The translations under genes were made by a program, and so were the position numbers. A DNA stretch of 64,000 nt, from NCBI RefSeq assembly GCF_013114835.1, contig NZ_JAAVLW010000004.1:680525-744524 (forward strand), written 5' to 3'. The stretch is from Bradyrhizobium archetypum (GTDB lineage: Bacteria > Pseudomonadota > Alphaproteobacteria > Rhizobiales > Xanthobacteraceae). The notes beneath the pieces were generated by a model, which was given only the letters and a program-made list of their open reading frames with translations, searched no databases and was not told the DNA's origin. Within the stretch, counting starts at the first letter, position 1. Each line of letters starts with the position of its first letter. Positions 16,555 through 25,908 of this stretch are shown one piece after another.

Positions 16555-17844
16555 CTAGAACCCGAACATCCTCGGTAGCGCCAGCGACAGCCAGGGCACG
16601 TAGGTCACGATCATCAGCACCGTAAACATCACGTAGTAGAATGGCCAGATGCCGCGCATCACCTCGTCGACCGAAACCTTGCCGATGGCGCAGCCGACGA
16701 ACAACGTCGTCCCTACCGGCGGCGTCAATAGGCCGATGCCCAGATTAAGCAACATGACGATGCCGAAATGGACGGGATCGATGCCGAAGCTCTTCACGAC
16801 GGGAAGCAGGATCGGAGTGCAGATCAGCAGGAGGGGCGCGAGGTCGAGCGCTGTCCCGAGAACCAGCAGCATGATGTTGAGCCACATCAGCAGCACGTAT
16901 TTGTTGCTCGATATGGCGACGAAGAATTCGGTCATCTTCGCCGGCATCTGCATCAGCGCGGCGACATAGCCGAAGCACGAGGCGGTCGCGACCAGCGTCA
17001 GAACCATGGCCACAGTTTGCAGCGTCTTGTAGACCAATAGCGGCAGCTCGGACCACTTGTAGTCGCGATAGATGAACATAGTGACGAAGAACGCCCAGAC
17101 GCAGGCGACCGCGCCTGCCTCGATCGGCGTGAAGACTCCGGTGAGAATGCCGCCCAGGACGATGGCTAGCGTTACGATCCCCCATACAGCGTCGCCGAGC
17201 ATCTTGACTGCTTGCCGGATCGGCACAGGCTCCCCCTTGGGATGCTTGTCGCGATATGCATAGAACAGGCAGAGAACCATCAGCGAAAAGCCAAGCAATA
17301 GGCCGGGGAGCACACCGGCCAGGAACAGGCTGGTTATCGACACCACGCCGCCGGTCGCCAGTGAATAGATCACCGAATTGTGGCTCGGTGGGACGATGAT
17401 GGCCTGTAGCGAAGCACTGATAGTGACGTTGGTTGCGAACACCCGCGGATAGCCTTTGGCGGCCATCTGCGGAATCATCACGGAGCCGATCGCGGAAGTG
17501 TCGGCGACCGACGATCCGGAGATGCCGCTCATGATCGTGGTGGCGAGAATGTTGACCTGCGAGAGACCGCCTCGTATTCGCGTGAATCCGACGACCACAG
17601 CCGCAAAGTCGACCAGCCGTCTGGCCATCCCGCCCTCGGCCATGATGGCGCCCGCCAGCACGAAGAAGGGGATGGTCAGCATCGAGACCTTCCCGACGCC
17701 ACTGGCAAATTGTTGCATGACCGCGCCAACTGGCAAGTCGATCCAGAGCGCACCGACAAGCGATGAGAGCGCCAGCGCGTAGGCGATCGGCATGCCGATC
17801 GCGAAGAACAGGCACATACTAAGAAGCAGAACCGCGATATCCAT
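16555..17844 (-). CDS. TRAP transporter large permease (DctM-like)
   Basis: 429 residues, the usual length. Many hydrophobic helices; family landmarks are FFVLAGAIMAEGGMARRLVDF, GISGSSVADTSAIGSVMIP and VPPSHNSVIYSLA, with LLTPPVGTTLFVGCAIGKV near the end. It drives sodium- or proton-coupled uptake with the small permease encoded 5 bases upstream (17850) and the solute-binding protein at 18471. Part of a three-gene TRAP operon preceded by a GntR regulator. Confidence 0.95.
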   Translation of the reverse strand: MDIAVLLLSMCLFFAIGMPIAYALALSSLVGALWIDLPVGAVMQQFASGVGKVSMLTIPFFVLAGAIMAEGGMARRLVDFAAVVVGFTRIRGGLSQVNILATTIMSGISGSSVADTSAIGSVMIPQMAAKGYPRVFATNVTISASLQAIIVPPSHNSVIYSLATGGVVSITSLFLAGVLPGLLLGFSLMVLCLFYAYRDKHPKGEPVPIRQAVKMLGDAVWGIVTLAIVLGGILTGVFTPIEAGAVACVWAFFVTMFIYRDYKWSELPLLVYKTLQTVAMVLTLVATASCFGYVAALMQMPAKMTEFFVAISSNKYVLLMWLNIMLLVLGTALDLAPLLLICTPILLPVVKSFGIDPVHFGIVMLLNLGIGLLTPPVGTTLFVGCAIGKVSVDEVMRGIWPFYYVMFTVLMIVTYVPWLSLALPRMFGF

Positions 17845-17849
17845 GGCAA

Positions 17850-18371
17850 TTACTCGACCGGTACGTGAGCATCAGCGCCGTCGCGCGGCGGTGGGCCAAT
17901 GGTCAGGCGCTCGATGACGAACAGGAGCATCATGGCGCCGCTGACTACGATCGGAAGATAGGTGATGCCGACCGATAGCCACGGAAACTCGTCGACCGAA
18001 TTATCCCAAGTGGTCCGGACCAGCCGCAATCCCCAAATGACCATGAAGATTGCAATCACGCCCATCAATATTTCGCTGAGGAGTAGTGAGGCGCGGCGCA
18101 GCAGTGGCGGCAGCAAATCGGTTCCGACCGTCATGTTCATGTGGATGCGCTGGCGATAGCAGTTGGCCGAGCCGATGAAGGTGATGCCGACGGTCAACAG
18201 AACCGCCATCGGCTCGGGCCAAGAGGAGGCGCTGTTGAGAATGTATCGGGTGTAGACGGCCCACGGGATGACCGCCGAGACCAGCACGAGCGCTACACAC
18301 CCGACACCGGCGCCGGTCCAGTAAACAGCGTCGTTCACACGCCGGAAGATTCCGGCCGCAGAATTGGACAT
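17850..18371 (-). CDS. TRAP transporter small permease (DctQ-like)
   Basis: 173 residues from ATG 18371, which has GAGGT seven bases upstream; a longer start at 18449 would add 26 residues without family character. Four membrane helices are visible, with the DctQ mark SSWPEPMAVLLTVGITFIGSANCYRQRIH between helices 2 and 3. It links the large permease to the solute-binding protein. Order on the strand is solute-binding protein, small permease, large permease, hydrolase. Confidence 0.92.
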   Translation of the reverse strand: MSNSAAGIFRRVNDAVYWTGAGVGCVALVLVSAVIPWAVYTRYILNSASSWPEPMAVLLTVGITFIGSANCYRQRIHMNMTVGTDLLPPLLRRASLLLSEILMGVIAIFMVIWGLRLVRTTWDNSVDEFPWLSVGITYLPIVVSGAMMLLFVIERLTIGPPPRDGADAHVPVE

Positions 18372-18470
18372 TTTGACCTCGGAAAATGACAGCCTTCTTA
18401 TCCCGTAGGAGGTTTCAAGGAACGGGACCGGAGCGAAGAATCCGGCCACCCCTCACTCGCGAGGCGTGTC

Positions 18471-19472
18471 CTATTGGACCGCCTCGATGCGCTTTACCAT
18501 TGCCGCATACTTCGCACCGTATTTGTCCCAAACCGGTTTGACGGCTTCCTGAAACGGCTTCTTGTCGATGTCGGTAATGATCTCGGTTCCGGCTGCCTTC
18601 ATCTTTTCGATGGCGGCGTTCTCCGCCTCATACCAGAGTACGCGCTGCTCCTGCTGCGCTTCCTTGGCAAGTTTCTTGATCAGCGCCTGATCTTCCGGCG
18701 ACAGCTTCTGCCAGGAGATGCGCGAGAACACCAGGAGCTCCGGAATGATCAGGTGCTCGGTCATGGTGAAGTACTTGGCCACTTGGTAGTGGTTCTGCGC
18801 CATGAACGATGGCGGATTGTTCTCAGCACCATCGACCACGCCTGTCTGCATCGAGCTGAACACCTGGTCGAAGCCGAGCGCGACGCCGTTGCCGCCTAGC
18901 GCGTTCATGGTATCGACGAACAGCGGATTGCCCATCATGCGGACTTTGAGGCCCTTGAGATCGGCAATGGTCCGGATCGGCCGCTTGTTGTTGTAGACAT
19001 TGCGTGAGCCGGCGTTCATCCAGCAGAGCGCGATCAGGCCGGTCTTTTCGTTGGCGGAAATCTTCGCGAGCAATTCGTCGCCGATCTCGCCGTCGATGAC
19101 CTTCTCCATATGCTTGGAATTACGGAAGACGAACGGCATATTGAAAACATTGACGTCGTCCACGACAGGGCCGACGGCGCCGACCGAGATGCGGGCGATC
19201 TGCAGCGCGCCGAGCTGGGCCTGCTCGATCATTTCTTTTTCGCCGCCGAGCTGCATCGAGGGGAACATCTGGATCGACAGCCGGCCGTTGGTCGCGGCTT
19301 CCAGCTTCTTGCCCATCCGAACGACGGCTTCAACCGTCGGATAACCCAGCGGATGTACGTCCGATGCCTTCAGCACCATTTTGGTTTGTGCAAACGCTGA
19401 TGATAGCGACGTGGTGGTCGCCAGTGCGGCGCCGAGCCCTGCGCTCAATTTGATGAAGTCGCGGCGTTTCAT
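18471..19472 (-). CDS. TRAP transporter solute-binding protein (DctP-like)
   Basis: 333 residues with a Tat-type signal (MKRRDFIKLSAGLGAALA ... SAFAQ). The DctP fold shows GRLSIQMFPSMQLGGEKEM, the Arg-containing ligand-binding strand LKGLKVRMMGNPLFVDTMNALGG, and the SSMQTGVVDGAENNPPSF motif. The Arg usually grips a carboxylate on the ligand. AGGAGGAATT precedes the ATG, an excellent ribosome site. First gene of the TRAP operon, 47 bases downstream of the GntR gene. Confidence 0.94.
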   Translation of the reverse strand: MKRRDFIKLSAGLGAALATTTSLSSAFAQTKMVLKASDVHPLGYPTVEAVVRMGKKLEAATNGRLSIQMFPSMQLGGEKEMIEQAQLGALQIARISVGAVGPVVDDVNVFNMPFVFRNSKHMEKVIDGEIGDELLAKISANEKTGLIALCWMNAGSRNVYNNKRPIRTIADLKGLKVRMMGNPLFVDTMNALGGNGVALGFDQVFSSMQTGVVDGAENNPPSFMAQNHYQVAKYFTMTEHLIIPELLVFSRISWQKLSPEDQALIKKLAKEAQQEQRVLWYEAENAAIEKMKAAGTEIITDIDKKPFQEAVKPVWDKYGAKYAAMVKRIEAVQ

Positions 19473-19519
19473 GTTAATTCCTCCTGATGTTTGTTTATGG
19501 TTTGTAGTCTTCCCAGACT

Positions 19520-20263
19520 CTACGGTTGCTCGTCGAAATACTCCGGATTGATGTGTTGAGTAGCCGAGATGTTCTCGAGAAGGCTTTCGAGGTGGACTTC
19601 CATCGCCCGCCTTGCACCTTCCGCGTCATGCGCCTCGATCGCAGTCAAGACAGCCTCGTGCTCGACGATCACCTTTGCGATCCGCCCGCGCTGGGGCAGG
19701 GTCAGCCGGCGATAGCGATCAACGTGAACCTTCACTTGCTGGATATATTTCCAGATACCAGGATAGCCGGCGACGTCGGCGACTGCAGCATGAAACATTT
19801 CATCGGCCTGGTGGAACGTGTCGCTGTCTCCAGCGGCGCTGGCCTCGCGCTGGCGTTCCAGGATCGACTGCAGCGCCAGTATCTGACTCGATGTCGCGCG
19901 TTCCGCGGCGAGCCGCGCGGTGGTCTCCTCCAGTGCCTTGCGGATGATAATGGCCTCAGGTAGCGCCGCGACCGGAATGCGAGATACGAATATGCCGGAC
20001 TGCGGATAGATCTCCAGCAGGCCTTCATCCGAGAGTTTGAGAATAGCCTCGCGAACGGGCGTGCGGCTCACCCCGTAGGTGAGCGCAATCTGCGCCTCCG
20101 AAATGGCCTCGCCCGGGCGACGCTGTAGCGACAACAATTCGGTCCGCAGATCGGAATAGATCCTCGACGCTGCCGTCGCCGCGCGCGGTCTGCCGCTGCG
20201 GCGGGTGCCGGCGGCAATTCTGCGAATCTTTGAATCCATTTTTCTCGAAGTGCGGGCGGGCAT
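19520..20263 (-). CDS. GntR family regulator (FadR/FCD subfamily)
   Basis: 247 residues. N-terminal winged helix with EAQIALTYGVSRTPVREAIL and LLEIYPQSGIFVSRI; C-terminal FCD helical domain with ligand/metal residues in DTFHQADEMFHAAVADVAGY and VIVEHEAVLTAIEAHDAEGAR. It very likely controls the TRAP operon that follows on the same strand. A promoter and AT-rich near-palindrome lie directly before its start, so autoregulation is probable. The ~30-residue Arg-rich N-terminus is unusual; a later Met at residue 9 is an alternative start. Confidence 0.9.
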   Translation of the reverse strand: MPARTSRKMDSKIRRIAAGTRRSGRPRAATAASRIYSDLRTELLSLQRRPGEAISEAQIALTYGVSRTPVREAILKLSDEGLLEIYPQSGIFVSRIPVAALPEAIIIRKALEETTARLAAERATSSQILALQSILERQREASAAGDSDTFHQADEMFHAAVADVAGYPGIWKYIQQVKVHVDRYRRLTLPQRGRIAKVIVEHEAVLTAIEAHDAEGARRAMEVHLESLLENISATQHINPEYFDEQP

Positions 20264-20310
20264 ATGTTCCTCGATTAATATATTAGTATATGAATTGGCT
20301 TTGACAACTA
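20264..20310 (-). promoter_or_regulatory. Promoter and putative operator of the GntR/TRAP unit
   Basis: On the minus strand TTGTCA is followed after 16 bases by TAATAT, then GAGGAA and the ATG at 20263. The AT-rich near-palindrome ATATACTAATATAT overlaps the -10, a common position for GntR repression. Assignment is by inspection only. Confidence 0.45.
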
Positions 20311-20355
20311 GGAATCGAGCTCTGTGGAGCGTCGTGCACCAATTGCAGCGCTCGC

Positions 20356-21063
20356 CTAGCTCCGGCCGCTCATAAATCCGGACCGTGTGCGCAGCTCATA
20401 TTGCCCCGCATCGGTCAACAAGTTGATTAGGTGCTGGGCTTGTTGTGGGTGGGCGGCGGCGGTCGAGATGCCCGCCGTATACATGGTTGCAAGTTCGCAG
20501 CCCGGCGGCAGTGAGCCGGACAAGGTTACGCCTTTGGTGTTGATGATCTCGGTCGATTGCGTGCAGCCGATCGGGCGCCGTGCTTCGGACGCCGCCAGTT
20601 CGCGCATTGCTGTCGCGCCATTCGGGAAAATCCTGAGACGGTCGGCAACTTCATCAGCGATGCCGAGCTGTTGAAGGACGTTTGCAACGTGAATCCCGGC
20701 CGTCGATGTCTTGGTGTCCGGCACGAAGATCGCATCGGAGGTGAGCAAAACCTCGCGCAAGCCGGCGGCATCTTTGACCACGGCGGGGCGCTCGCCGGTG
20801 CGAACGGCGAGAGCGGTTTCGACCAGGCCGATGTCGGCAATCGATGCGGCGACAACGAGTTTTTCGTCTGCCAGTTGGGCGAGGAGCGCCGCGGTCAGGA
20901 TGACGATGTCAGCCGACGTGCCCTTGCGCAATTTGTCGGCCATGATGCCGACGGCGCCAAACTCGCCTGCGATGTCGAATCCGGTCAAAGCCTTGAAGGT
21001 CGGCGCCAGGCTTCCGACCAGACCATGTGCCGCGCCGCCGCTCAGGATATTCAGGCTGCTCAT
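20356..21063 (-). CDS. ModA-like substrate-binding-domain protein without signal peptide
   Basis: 235 residues beginning MSSLNILSGGAAHGLVG; the SBP_bac_11/ModA-type fold is seen in FGAVGIMADKLRKGTSADIVILTAALLAQL, IFVPDTKTSTAGIHVANVL and the late CTQSTEI ... YTAGIST. Periplasmic members carry a signal peptide, which is absent. The ATG overlaps the stop of the large Moco-hydroxylase subunit upstream (TAATG), so translation is coupled. This suggests a cytoplasmic role linked to that enzyme, for example oxyanion or cofactor handling, but that is inference. Confidence 0.8.
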   Translation of the reverse strand: MSSLNILSGGAAHGLVGSLAPTFKALTGFDIAGEFGAVGIMADKLRKGTSADIVILTAALLAQLADEKLVVAASIADIGLVETALAVRTGERPAVVKDAAGLREVLLTSDAIFVPDTKTSTAGIHVANVLQQLGIADEVADRLRIFPNGATAMRELAASEARRPIGCTQSTEIINTKGVTLSGSLPPGCELATMYTAGISTAAAHPQQAQHLINLLTDAGQYELRTRSGFMSGRS

Positions 21064-23198
21064 TACGTTAATTCCATCGCGGCGATAATTCTGTCACGCG
21101 TGATGGGCAAATCACGCACCCGCACGCCGAGTGCGTCGAACACGGCGTTGGCAATGGCCGCTGTAACCGGGCCGTGGGCGGCCTCGCCGGCACCGACCGG
21201 GTCCATATCCGGCCGCTGGATGACTTCCACCTCGACCTCGGGCACTTCGCTGAAGCGCAGGATCGGATATTCCGACCAGCTTGTGCTGGTAATGCGCCGC
21301 CGGTCGAACCGGACTCGTTCCTTCAACACCCAGCTAGTGGCTTGAATGGCGCCGCCTTCGATCTGGTTGATGACGCCGTCCGGATTGATCGCCTCGCCGA
21401 CATCGACCGCCAGCGTCAGTTTCCTGACGCTAATATCCTCGGCGCCCTCGATCTCGGCGACCGCAGCGCAATAGGCGCCGGTGTTCTTGTAACGACCAAA
21501 GCTTACGCCATGCCCAATGCCGGGCCGCTTCTCAGGCTTCCATCCGGCGCGCAAGGCTGCGGCGCGGATGACGTCCTTGGCCCGCTCGTCCCGCAAGTGA
21601 CGCAATCGGAACGCGACCGGATCTTCGCCGCGCTCGACGGCGATTTCATCGAGCATGGATTCAATCGCAAATACATTGCCCTGTCCACCAAGCGTCCGCA
21701 GCGCTGACGTACGAATCGGCATGGTCGTCAGACGGTGGCTTCCGATGTGCCAGGATGGAAAATCATAGAGCGGGATCGAGTTGCGATCTCCACCCCCGCC
21801 ATTGGCTTGTGGCGGATTGGTAGAGACTATGCGCGGAAACGGGTTCTCCAGTTCGAACGCCGCCAGCAGCGCGGGCTGTGCCGCACGTCCCGGCCGCGCC
21901 GCATGGCCGTTGCTCCAGATGGAATGTCGCCAGTCGATGATTTCGCCCCGCTCGTCGAGATCGGCCTCGATCTCGATCACCATGGCTGCGCCAAACGGCG
22001 CATCCGACATCTCGCCCTGGCGTGACCATTGGACCCGAACCGGACGGCCGCCGGCGGATTTGGCGAGCAGCACGGCATCGAGCGCGACATCGTCGGCAGC
22101 GTTATGCCCGTAGCAGCCGGCCCCCTCCATATGCTCGATCGTGATGTTTTCGACGGGCAACTTGAGGACCAGCGCCAGATCGGTGCGCAGCAGATAGACG
22201 CCCTGGCTATGCGTCCAGACGTGGACGCGGTCGCCGGCCCATTGAGCGACTGCGCAGGACGGCGCGATCGACGCATGCGCAATATAGGGGCGGGTATATT
22301 GCCGCCGGATAGTTCGCGCAGCCGTGCCGGGCGATGCCGCAGTCTTCTCGCCGATGACGGTGGATTCGGACGGCTGCGCTTTGAGGAAGCTTGCAAGGTC
22401 GTCTTCGTCCGGCAGCGGCTCGCCATCGGACCAGGTCGCGCCCTTGCGCAACGCATTGAGGGCTGCCTCCGCAGCATGCTCGGTTTCGGCGACGACCCCC
22501 GCAAAACTGCCGTCACGCACGACGGCAACCAGGCCGACGACGGCCCTGACGTTGTCCTCTCGTAATCCGACAAGTTTCGCGCGCGTATTCTCCGGCCGCA
22601 GCACGCGGCCATGCAGCATTCCCACCAACGCCTGGTCATGGATAAAGCGTGGGCGCGCAAACACCTTGTCCGGAATGTCGATTCGCGGAATCGAATTGCC
22701 GGCCAGCAGGCGGCGCGCCACAGTCTTCGGCGTCACGCTCAGCGTCGCGTCGCGGTCGAGCGAAACTTCCTGGGCAAGCTCCCAGTAGCTCGTCCTCACA
22801 TTGCCCGGCCCTGAAATGGTGCCGTCCTCGATGTCCAGCGCATCGATATCGATCCCCAGCCGTTCGGCCGCCTGCTCGAGAAATATCCGACGGACCTCGG
22901 CGCAGACGTGACGTAGCGCGCGGCCGGATTGCTGGATGGAAAGACTGCCCGAGGTGACACCTTCGTTGGGGCTGACGGCAGTCGATGCACGAATCATCTG
23001 CACGCGGGATAGATCGATGTCGAGCTCATCCGCGGCGATCTGTGCCAGCGCGGTCACGATGCCTTGGCCGATCTCCACCTTTCCGGGCGAGATCGCGACC
23101 TTTCCGTCGCTGGAGAATTTCAGCCACGTCGACAATTTCGGGTTCGCCGCCAGGCTTGCCGGCAGTGCTGACGGGGAGGGGGCGGGCTGCTGATTCAT
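21063..23198 (-). CDS. Moco-binding subunit, xanthine dehydrogenase family (IorB/NicB-like)
   Basis: 711 residues. The start goes straight into the Moco domain (FSSDGKVAISPGKVEIGQGI), the arrangement of isoquinoline 1-oxidoreductase beta and nicotinate dehydrogenase subunits, with the hammerhead domain internal (FIHDQALVGMLHGRVLRP). The GAGEAAHGP motif near the C-terminus holds the catalytic Glu. No Tat signal is present, unlike many IorB homologues. It overlaps the 2Fe-2S gene (ATGA) and the ModA-like gene (TAATG). It should hydroxylate a heterocycle or aldehyde. Confidence 0.88.
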   Translation of the reverse strand: MNQQPAPSPSALPASLAANPKLSTWLKFSSDGKVAISPGKVEIGQGIVTALAQIAADELDIDLSRVQMIRASTAVSPNEGVTSGSLSIQQSGRALRHVCAEVRRIFLEQAAERLGIDIDALDIEDGTISGPGNVRTSYWELAQEVSLDRDATLSVTPKTVARRLLAGNSIPRIDIPDKVFARPRFIHDQALVGMLHGRVLRPENTRAKLVGLREDNVRAVVGLVAVVRDGSFAGVVAETEHAAEAALNALRKGATWSDGEPLPDEDDLASFLKAQPSESTVIGEKTAASPGTAARTIRRQYTRPYIAHASIAPSCAVAQWAGDRVHVWTHSQGVYLLRTDLALVLKLPVENITIEHMEGAGCYGHNAADDVALDAVLLAKSAGGRPVRVQWSRQGEMSDAPFGAAMVIEIEADLDERGEIIDWRHSIWSNGHAARPGRAAQPALLAAFELENPFPRIVSTNPPQANGGGGDRNSIPLYDFPSWHIGSHRLTTMPIRTSALRTLGGQGNVFAIESMLDEIAVERGEDPVAFRLRHLRDERAKDVIRAAALRAGWKPEKRPGIGHGVSFGRYKNTGAYCAAVAEIEGAEDISVRKLTLAVDVGEAINPDGVINQIEGGAIQATSWVLKERVRFDRRRITSTSWSEYPILRFSEVPEVEVEVIQRPDMDPVGAGEAAHGPVTAAIANAVFDALGVRVRDLPITRDRIIAAMELT

Positions 23199-23665
23199 CC
23201 TGCCGCCATTTCTTCCGCCGCGCGCAGCACCGCCCGCACGATGCGATTATGCGAGCCGCAGCGGCAGAGGTTGCGGTCAAGTGCTTCCTTGACTTCCCGG
23301 CTTGTTGGCGATGGATTGCGCTTCAACAGCGCCGCTGCGCTCATCAGGATGCCGGAAACGCAATAGCCACATTGCAGGGCCTGCTCGGCGATGAAGGCGC
23401 GCTGCAGCGGATGTGGCCGCTCGCTCGTTCCCAGCCCTTCGATTGTCGTGACATCCTTGCCCGTCACCGACCAGAGCGGCGTATCGCAGGCGGACACCGC
23501 GCGATCGTCGACGATGACGTTGCACGCGCCGCATTCGCCGGCGCCGCAGCCGAAATGCGGTCCGGTCATGCCGAGCTGCCCGCGCAGAATATCCAGCAAT
23601 GGCCGGTCGGGATCGGCATCTATATCCGTCTCGGCCCCGTTGAGGCGAAATCGAACGCTCGGCAT
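23195..23665 (-). CDS. 2Fe-2S subunit of the second Moco hydroxylase (IorA-like)
   Basis: 156 residues from ATG 23665 (MPSVRFRLNGAE). First cluster GCGAGECGACNVIVD plus SAC; second cluster QCGYCVSG ... NLCRCGSHNRI. Both [2Fe-2S] sites appear complete. There is no FAD subunit in this operon, as in IorAB-type enzymes, which deliver electrons to cytochromes or the respiratory chain. An in-frame upstream start at 23734 adds 23 residues that overlap the Bug gene and look untranslated. Confidence 0.92.
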   Translation of the reverse strand: MPSVRFRLNGAETDIDADPDRPLLDILRGQLGMTGPHFGCGAGECGACNVIVDDRAVSACDTPLWSVTGKDVTTIEGLGTSERPHPLQRAFIAEQALQCGYCVSGILMSAAALLKRNPSPTSREVKEALDRNLCRCGSHNRIVRAVLRAAEEMAAG

Positions 23666-23691
23666 GAGAACTGACTTTCTCTCGCGACCTG

Positions 23692-24669
23692 CTACTGCGG
23701 CGGCTTGTCGAACTTCTTGGCCACTTCCGCCCACTTCACAATATCGCTGCGCAGGAATTTGTCGAACTCCTCCGGCGTCATCGACATCGGAACCGCGCCC
23801 TGCTGGGTCCAGAGCTTGACGACATCGGGCCGTTTCACCACCGCATTCACGGCCGCATTGAGCTTGTCGATGATCGGTTTCGGCGTGCCGGTGGGCGCCA
23901 TCAGGCCGAGCCAGATGGTAGCCTCGTAACCGGAAATGCCAGCCTCGATCACCGTCGGCACGTTGGGCAGCACGGTCGAGCGTGTCTTGCCGGTCGTAGC
24001 CAGCGCGCGGACCTGATTTTCAGCGACGTTAGGTGCCATCGCCGGAACCGCATCGATCATCATCTGAACTTGGCCACCGATCACGCCACTGCGCGCCTCA
24101 CCGCTGTTGCGGTAGGGCACATGCACGACATCGATGCCGGCCATGGCTTTGAACAGCTCGCCTGCCATGTGATACGGCGTGCCCTGGCCTGACGAGGCGT
24201 AGTTCAATTTCCCAGGCTGCGATTTGGCAAGGGCAATGAATTCTTGCAGCGTCTTCGCCTGCACTGAAGGATGTACCACGATGACGAGGTCGGAATAGTT
24301 GACCGGTGCGATCGGCGCGAGATCGCGCATCAGTTCGTATTTGCGCTGCGGAACGAGCGATTCATTCGCCGTCTGGGTATTCGACATCATCAGCAGCGTA
24401 TAACCGTCCGCCGGCGACTTGACGGCTTCCTGCGTGCCGATCACGCCGCCCGCGCCGGTGCGGTTCTCGACCACGAAAGGCTGAGCGAAACTTTCCTGCA
24501 GGATGTTGCCGATCTGGCGGGCGGTAACGTCGGCCGGTCCGCCGGCGCCGAAGGGGACGATCACCTTCACCGGCCGCGACGGATAGTCCTGGGATTGCGC
24601 GGGCGCACTGGAGGGCAATATTGCGAGCAGAGTTGCGGCCAGAGCCAATGCGATCTTTGGGCCCGTCAT
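23692..24669 (-). CDS. Bug/TctC-family solute-binding protein
   Basis: 325 residues with signal peptide (ALALAATLLAILPSSAPAQS) and the family start DYPSRPVKVIVPFGAGGPADVTAR. Bug marks: NRTGAGGVIGTQEAVKSPADGY, LNYASSGQGTPYHMAGELF and VPYRNSGEARSGVIGGQVQM. It is the first gene of the operon with the 2Fe-2S and Moco subunits (26-base gap), which implies that its ligand is the hydroxylase substrate or a related acid. No TctAB genes are adjacent. Divergent from the ABC solute-binding gene at 24844. Confidence 0.9.
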   Translation of the reverse strand: MTGPKIALALAATLLAILPSSAPAQSQDYPSRPVKVIVPFGAGGPADVTARQIGNILQESFAQPFVVENRTGAGGVIGTQEAVKSPADGYTLLMMSNTQTANESLVPQRKYELMRDLAPIAPVNYSDLVIVVHPSVQAKTLQEFIALAKSQPGKLNYASSGQGTPYHMAGELFKAMAGIDVVHVPYRNSGEARSGVIGGQVQMMIDAVPAMAPNVAENQVRALATTGKTRSTVLPNVPTVIEAGISGYEATIWLGLMAPTGTPKPIIDKLNAAVNAVVKRPDVVKLWTQQGAVPMSMTPEEFDKFLRSDIVKWAEVAKKFDKPPQ

Positions 24670-24843
24670 ATCCCATCCCCTGACGCTTGTTTTATTTCTT
24701 TCCGCAAGTTTAGCTGCAATGGGAACGGGCTGTCGACGAAAGACTGGCTGCGCGTCCTCGGAATAAAAGATAATCTCGGGCGTATCAGACCGAGCCGGAG
24801 CGAGCCCGAAGAAGGCTCGACAAAGCGATAGTTGGGAGCGCCA

Positions 24844-25908
24844 ATGAAGAATTCGATGTCGCGACGCAACCTGCTCAAGGGCACCGGCGCTGTTCTCGCA
24901 GGCGCAGCATTTTCCACCCGCGTGATGGCGGCCGCACCGCCGCCGGAAGCAGTGACCCCAGCGTTGATCGAAGCGGCGAAGAAGGAAGGCAAGGTCATCT
25001 ACTACACCTCCACCGATCTTCCGGTTGCCGAAAAGCTGGCCAAGGCGTTCGAGGCCAAATATCCGGGCATCTCAGTCCGCGTCGAACGCACCGGTGCCGA
25101 GCGTGTGTTCCAACGCATCGGGCAGGAATATTCCAGCAATATCCACGCCGTCGACGTGGTGAACTCGTCCGATGCCGCGCATTTCATCGTCTGGAAGCGT
25201 GACGGCATTCTGGCGCCTTACGTGCCGGAAGACGTGGCAAAATTCTATCCGGCCGAGCACAAGGACCCGGACGGCCAGTTTGCGAGCTTCCGCGTCTGGC
25301 TCAGCATCATCGCCTACAACACCAATCTGGTGAAGGCGGAGGAGGCACCGAAGAGTTTTGCCGACCTACTCGATCCCAAGTGGAAGGGCAAGATCGTCAA
25401 GGCGCATCCGGGCTACAGCGGTACCATCATGACCGCGACCTACCAGATGCAGCGCGATCTCGGCTGGAGCTTCTTCGAGAAGCTGGCCAAGCAGAACATT
25501 ATGCAGGTGCAGTCATCGGCCGATCCGCCGAAGAAGCTCGATCTCGGCGAGCGTGCGGTGATGGCCGACGGCAACGAATACAACATCTTCCAGATGAAGG
25601 AGGCGGGCCGTCCGGTCGAGCCGGTTTATGCCACGGAAGGCTCGCCACTGATTATCGGACCAAATGGTATTTTCAAGGATGCACCCAATCCAAATGCTGC
25701 AAGACTGTTCCAGTCCTTCAGCCTCAGCCGGGAAGCCCAGCAGCTTATCATCGATGTCGGTGGTCTCCGCTCGGTGCATTCTCAAACAGTTGAGAAGGCC
25801 GGCCGCAAGCCGCTCAAGGACATCAAAACCATGAAGGACGATGCCGCGGCGGTGGAAAAGGAAAGCGAGGCCATCAAGGCGCGCTACACAAAAATTTTCC
25901 GCGTCTGA
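24844..25908 (+). CDS. Orphan ABC-type solute-binding protein (iron/Afu-like family 1)
   Basis: 354 residues from ATG 24844 after GGGAG. Tat-type signal (SRRNLLKGTGAVLAGAAFS ... VMA). Fold of extracellular solute-binding family 1: GKVIYYTSTDLPVAEKLAKAF, YPGISVRVERTGAERVFQRI, LLDPKWKGKIVKAHP and the late SREAQQLIIDVGGLRSVH. No permease or ATPase genes are near. Its stop overlaps the next gene (TGATG). The ligand could be a metal chelate or an organic acid; the operon partners favour an organic ligand. Confidence 0.88.
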   Translation: MKNSMSRRNLLKGTGAVLAGAAFSTRVMAAAPPPEAVTPALIEAAKKEGKVIYYTSTDLPVAEKLAKAFEAKYPGISVRVERTGAERVFQRIGQEYSSNIHAVDVVNSSDAAHFIVWKRDGILAPYVPEDVAKFYPAEHKDPDGQFASFRVWLSIIAYNTNLVKAEEAPKSFADLLDPKWKGKIVKAHPGYSGTIMTATYQMQRDLGWSFFEKLAKQNIMQVQSSADPPKKLDLGERAVMADGNEYNIFQMKEAGRPVEPVYATEGSPLIIGPNGIFKDAPNPNAARLFQSFSLSREAQQLIIDVGGLRSVHSQTVEKAGRKPLKDIKTMKDDAAAVEKESEAIKARYTKIFRV

